From: Buxus sempervirens
Taxonomy: Eukaryota; Streptophyta; Magnoliopsida; Buxales; Buxaceae
DNA: 64,000 nucleotides
Assembly (NCBI GenBank): GCA_947561395.2
Contig: OX387191.1
Coordinates: 37,341,439 to 37,405,438 of the forward strand
Direction of reading: 5' to 3'
In this document: positions 59,594 to 64,000 of the stretch, one piece after another
Position numbering within the stretch: the first letter of the stretch is position 1
How the letters are laid out: every line of letters begins with the position of its first letter
Translations under genes and position numbers: made by a program
The notes under the pieces: model-generated
What the model saw: only the letters and a program-made list of their open reading frames with translations
Databases searched by the model: none
What the model was told of the DNA's origin: nothing

Positions 59594-62073
59594 TGTAGAC
59601 ACCCCAAATTGCACAGTAAAAATGATCAATAATTAGCAAAAATCATTATCTCCTTTAAAGCCAGCACAGAATTTGAGAAAACGAGCTTTTTCCTTGTATC
59701 TGACAACTCAGGTCGGATACAAGCACTCCTCTTCGTATCCGACATAAGTTGTCGGATACAAGCAGACCTTAATGTATCCGGCAACATATGCCGGATACGT
59801 ATAGGCGCTTGTGTATCCAACCTGACATGTCGGATATATTATTTTTGCTCAAAATTAAGGTTTTCCGAGAGTTTTCACCTTTCACCATCATATCCCTCAT
59901 TAAATGAGTGGAAATCTCAGAAATAGCCTTAGGGTTAAGGTTGGTGGGCTATAGACCTTATGTTGTGTCTACCATCCCACCAACCCTAACCCTAGCCTTT
60001 GCCTATAAATAGGAGGCTCCTCCTCAAGCAAATGGCCATTAATTCTTGTCATTAACTCTTAAGATCAAAGAGCTCCAAGTGAAGAGGCGAACCACTGCAG
60101 TCTTGCTTCCAGAAGCCCAGGTAAGCCTCAAACCTCTCTTTAATTTTCTGTTTTTACATTCTAGGTCTAGTTTTCTTCTTCTACCTTTCTATAGACTAAG
60201 GCCTATGATGTGTGTGTGAAAACCCTTCCTTTACTCAAAGTATCTCAAGACTCCCCCTAGCCGTAAAACGTGAAGGCGGGATCTAGGTGAAACGAGACTG
60301 GGGATTGATCCTAGTACTAGAACATATTTGAATAATCCTTTTGAATCTATGAAAACCGTTCCATATTCAAAGTACCCCAAGATTATCTTGAAGAACCATG
60401 TTTAACGGGGAGAGAGAACTAAGGGAAACGATAATGGAACGGAACCCTAGGTTGTTCTAGAACCCTTTTTGATTGATCTAAATGGATGCTATATGTTATT
60501 ATAAGCCTTGTGATTCTATGAAAACCCTTTCATATTCAAAGTACCCCAAGATTATCTTGAAGAACCGTGTTTAACGGGGAGAGCGAACTAAGGGAAACGA
60601 TAATGGAACGGAACCATAGGTTGTTTTTAGAACCCTATTTTGATTGATATAAATGCATGCTATCTTTGCTATTTTGTTGGAATGATTCTTACACCTACAC
60701 ATACATAGCACGTGATTTTGGCGGGATAGGCTCATATTTCGGATTTATTGCATTTATTGTGATAAATCTGAAATAAATAGCCCCAAACAATTCTGGGATG
60801 TTTTGAAATGATTTTCAAAAGATTTTGATTCATTTTGCACGGATCACACACCTCTTATCATTGTTTTGAGTTATTTTTATTCAAAAAAGGCTTAACTTGA
60901 CAGCAATTGTACCCCAACTTCGGACACTCGTAACTTCATCGTCCGGATGAATTTTGGAGTGATTCTAGAGCCATGGAAAAGGTGAGGCTGTCTATTTTAT
61001 GTCTACCAAATTTCATTAATTTCAATCAAGCGGATTTTTGACACCTCTCTGTCGAAGTTGATAGGTCAGTTCAGGTCTGAATACAGAACCTGTCACTTCG
61101 ACTGAGCGCCATGTGTTCGTTTTAATTCCGATTCGAGTGTTTCTTGTTTTTGAGTTTTCCTTTGGAAGTCTAGTTTCAAATCCAGTTGGTTTCATAATTG
61201 TTGACTCCATTTGTGTCATGAGCAACAAATTTACTCAGAACTACTCAACAGCACTTTTCTGGGTAAATCTGTGATCTTCGGGGCCTGTTCAGGAGACCAC
61301 CCCAGGCACATCCGAATGAATTTTTGTATGAGGCTAGTTTCATTTGAAATATAACCATACAGACTTCACTCACACCAAATTTCATGGATTTATATGGAGC
61401 AGATTTTTCTAAATGATTTTCCAAAGTTGCCCACTTGTTACTTTTAACCATCTCCAGCAGCAGATTTTAAAGGAGTGTAACTCCTAGGATTTCAATCGGA
61501 TTTAGTTGAAACTTTGCATGAGTCTCTTATTTACCATAATCTTTCAAATGGATTTGGTTTGATTCAATTTAAATTGGATTTGAATGATTTCTTGCTTTTA
61601 CCGAATTTCCCGGATTTAACTCAACTTGGTTTTGTGCACCTTTTGCTTTGATTTCCATCCTTTGGTGATATTCCAGAAGTGATATTGACATAAAAGAAGA
61701 TCTGGAATTCATTTGGATTTCATGTGAAGATATCATACATTTGTCCTTTTTCAAGGTTTTTAATGATTTTTAGCAAGCTTTCTTATTTTTTTAGCATGAA
61801 CAACACTTGGCAACCACCTTGTGTGGGTGAATGGGGGTGCCTAACACCTTCCCCCGTTCATAATCTAATCCCCTTACCCATCTCTGGATTTGATTTTCAA
61901 GTAGAGTTATTTTTACTCTAAAATATGCCTTTTAGCTCTTTTAGCATATTTTTGAACCTTTTGGTGTCCATTCACACCGCAAAATTCTGAATGGTGGCGA
62001 CTCTCCCACATTTACGTTTAGCCCGTGTGTTGACAGAGGGGAATCATCCTAGGTGATTTTCCCATGTCTCACA
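59594..62073 (+). mobile_element. Tat-type solo LTR E (2480 bp) in element D leader
   Basis: Starts TGTAGACACCCC, ends CCATGTCTCACA. Perfect duplication GGGAG at 59589-59593 and 62074-62078. Homologous to the 5' LTR of element A (13875-16154, opposite strand). TATA CCTATAAATAGGAGG at 60002. Four GTATCCGAC-type palindromes at 59696-59840. Donor-like CCCAG/GTAAGCC at about 60119. A 170-bp direct duplication (about 60345-60514 and 60515-60660) follows a third, diverged copy at about 60200-60315. Confidence 0.9.
59696..59840. repeat. Four GTATCC...GGATAC palindromes in U3 of LTR E
   Basis: Arms are GTATCTGAC / GTCGGATAC, GTATCCGAC / GTCGGATAC, GTATCCGGCA / TGCCGGATAC and GTATCCAAC / GTCGGATAT, each around an 8-10-nt centre, spaced about 35-40 bp apart. 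They lie 160-300 bp upstream of the TATA box. Confidence 0.88.
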
Positions 62074-62078
62074 GGGAG

Positions 62079-62708
62079 CCTACCTAAACTTTGATCAGGG
62101 GAACCACCCCAGATCCATGCATTGAGTCCTGAGAGCCATGGGCCTTGACCCATTAAGTTTATAGGAACTATCTTGAGTCCAGATCAGTCTTTAAGTAAAT
62201 GAAAGCAGGCCAGATCATAACAAAGAAATTTGAACCCTAGATTTAGGCCTTTTCAACCTACCCTTTTTGAATCAAATGTATCATTTCTTAGAGTTCTTAA
62301 CAACCCTAAGATTGCATTCTCTTTCAGCTTTTTGAACATCATGTAATTTTCGCCCTAGTTGGCAAGTTGTAAGTTTTTACATTAGCAGATGAAAGGATAA
62401 GGCTGGTCAGGACTTGGGTGTGCTTCCTTACACAAGTATGTTTAGGAGTCGTGCCTTGATAGGCACCAACTTTTCCTAGGACTGTGCACACACTTTTGGG
62501 GATGTTTTTTGATATCTGTCTGTTGACACAGACTTTCAGGATGGTGAAATGAAGAACAAGCCAGCCTCTTGATGTAATCTTCAAAAATTTAACACCAAGA
62601 CCACCATTCATAACACTATACTCACAGTAAGAAAGGATTGCGATAAATTCTTCTGAGGTACCAACTCCGTCATCCCCACAGCAAGGGGTTGAAGAACAAC
62701 CGGTCATA
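62079..62708 (+). other. Leader of element D, second part
   Basis: Continues the leader after solo LTR E up to gag. No gene; frames on the minus strand are not convincing. Confidence 0.6.
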
Positions 62709-64000
62709 ATGGATCTAAGCCAACAAGTGGCCATGATGCATGCCACAAAGATTCAAATGCCAGAAATCCAGCAGGAGCAACCCCCTCAGCCAACACTAAT
62801 GGCAACACATCCGCCATCGCAGGATACTCTGTTCCCATGTTCAATGGTAGATCCCATCCATCCTCCACAACAGGAACCATTTGTGCATGTCCAACTGGGG
62901 CAGAAAGAGCAAGACCAGAATAGGGCATGGAAGGCCCAGCTTGAATAAATATTGGCAGCAATGAAGGAAGACAATAAGGCTCGAATGGCCGCAAGAACTC
63001 CAGCCCAACCCAATGCAGGATGAAACCACTCTAGAGAGCCTGTGCTTCTTCCTAGACATCCAACTTCCAGCAAATTCCGATGTCCTGAACTACATAGTTT
63101 CGACAGCACTGGCTGTCCTTTGATACACTTGCGATCGTATGTTGGCGACATGTGCCAATATGCGAAGGATGAAAAGATAATGGTTCAATTCTTCCAGAGA
63201 TCTCTGACTGAGGCAGCATATTTTTGGTTCCTAAGTCTGGATAAGCAGAAGATTAAGACATGGAATGACCTCGCCGCCGTGTTCGTCCAGCAATACCACT
63301 TAAATAGCCAAATGGTTCAAACCCGAGCAAAATTGCAGAGATTGTCAAAGAGGAATAGCGAGTTTGTGAGAGACTACGCTAAAAGATGGATGGAATTAGC
63401 CAACGTGGTACAACCCCGTCTTCTTGAACAAGAGCGGACTTCCTTGTTCATATCCTCGCTTTGACAACCATACTTCACAATGCTGTTGGGACAATGCACT
63501 ACAAATTTCACGGACCTAATCATGGTAGCAGATAGAATTGAAGATGCAATTAAAATGGAGAAGCTCAGGGGCTCCATGACAAACTTGCTGCATGGAACAA
63601 TCTCAAGTGACAAGAAGTAAGAGAATGACGACGGCACAAGTACAGTTAACCATGTACAACCTTCTGCGCCATTTCACATTCATTCCTCAAGAAGCGTGAG
63701 CCTTCCCTCCGCTAACAATACCGTGTCTCGCCTCAGGAGGCGTCTCACCAAGGAGGAAAGAAAGAACCGGGAATTCACTCCGCTTCCATATACGATGGCC
63801 AAATTATTACCGACGCTCTTGAGAGAGGGATAGCTGCAACTGCAACACCAAATCCTAAGGGGTAAAAAATGAAGGGCTATAATTCAAACAAGAGCTGTGA
63901 ATATCACATGGGTGCACAAGGCCATGATACTGATGGATGTTGGGGCCTTCGTCAGGCAGTCCAAGATCTTCTTGAAGCTGGGGAACTCAAAATTGATCCT
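62709..64000 (+). pseudogene. Retrotransposon gag of element D, with stops and a frameshift
   Basis: One frame from ATG 62709 carries gag but has stops at about 62949, 63028, 63463 and 63620. The capsid-like block at 63060-63464 has FDSTGCPLIHLRSY, QFFQRSLTEAAYFW and EFVRDYAKRWMELA, matching element A's Gag. The homology continues past the stop at 63463 (QPYFTMLLGQCTTNF). FTPLPYTMAKLLPTLLERG at about 63774 matches A again. The zinc motif C-x2-H-x5-H-x4-C (CEYHMGAQGHDTDGC, from 63896) is in a different frame, so there is a frameshift between 63840 and 63896. The gene runs off the window. Confidence 0.88.

Larger units (their letters stand above)
56458..64000 (+). mobile_element. Tat-type Ty3/gypsy retrotransposon D, 5' part (continues past the right edge)
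   Basis: LTR, primer site, leader and gag in order, reading right; the leader holds solo LTR E. Left flank GGCAT (56453-56457). Pol and the 3' LTR lie outside the window. Stops and a frameshift in gag show it is dead. It is the plus-strand counterpart of element A but from a different family: the LTRs differ while Gag is related. Confidence 0.85.

Noticed and set aside
62339..63151. Several minus-strand frames of 87-135 codons opposite gag of element D
   Set aside because: Shadows of the gag pseudogene and leader on the plus strand; no recognisable families.

Overview
This is a retrotransposon-dense piece of a flowering-plant nuclear genome, probably a eudicot. The plant signs are an intact five-exon pectinesterase gene with GT/AG introns, plant Ty3/gypsy lineages (Tat/Ogre-like and Tekay/Del-like chromovirus), tRNA-Arg-type primer sites, hAT and CACTA remnants and a SAC-phosphatase gene fragment. 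The base composition is AT-rich. Only the pectinesterase looks like a working host gene; I cannot name the species.

Left block (1-41662). This is one nest of LTR insertions that sits against the tail of a hAT transposase relic (41663-42010). From outside in: a Tat-type LTR (P: 18153-18409 and 40840-41662) was hit by two chromovirus LTRs. One is N (up to 18152), itself interrupted at 16154 by a minus-strand Tat element A. A has its 5' LTR at 13875-16154, primer site, leader, gag, protease and RT running to base 1. Its leader carries two solo LTRs (F 6742-8752, G 9766-13450) and an 11-copy 76-bp array. The other is O (18410-40839), which was hit by M (19325-39563), which was hit by a chromovirus element J (20483-37792). 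J carries a further LTR (I) with solo LTR H inside it, and solo LTRs K and L. Eight of these insertions in the left block (F, G, O, M, J, H, K, L) show both 5-bp target duplications; M and J have one mismatch each.

Middle (41663-51021). A hAT transposase tail, a Tat solo LTR (B 42468-44862), the pectinesterase gene on the minus strand (45173-48790), then a minus-strand Copia-like LTR with polypurine tract.

Right block (51022-64000). A chromovirus LTR (Q) is interrupted by a Tat solo LTR (C 52966-56273) and by a plus-strand Tat element D. D has its 5' LTR from 56458, primer site at 58743 and decayed gag from 62709. Its leader holds another solo LTR (E 59594-62073), a relative of A's LTR.

Across the nest, the chromovirus LTRs share a leader-intron architecture: donor just after the TATA/first exon, acceptor 1.5-1.8 kb on, a conserved hairpin over the likely branch point, and a copy-specific cluster of palindromes inside. 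The Tat LTRs instead carry copy-specific palindromes upstream of their TATA box. These two patterns are the main unexplained structure in the window.
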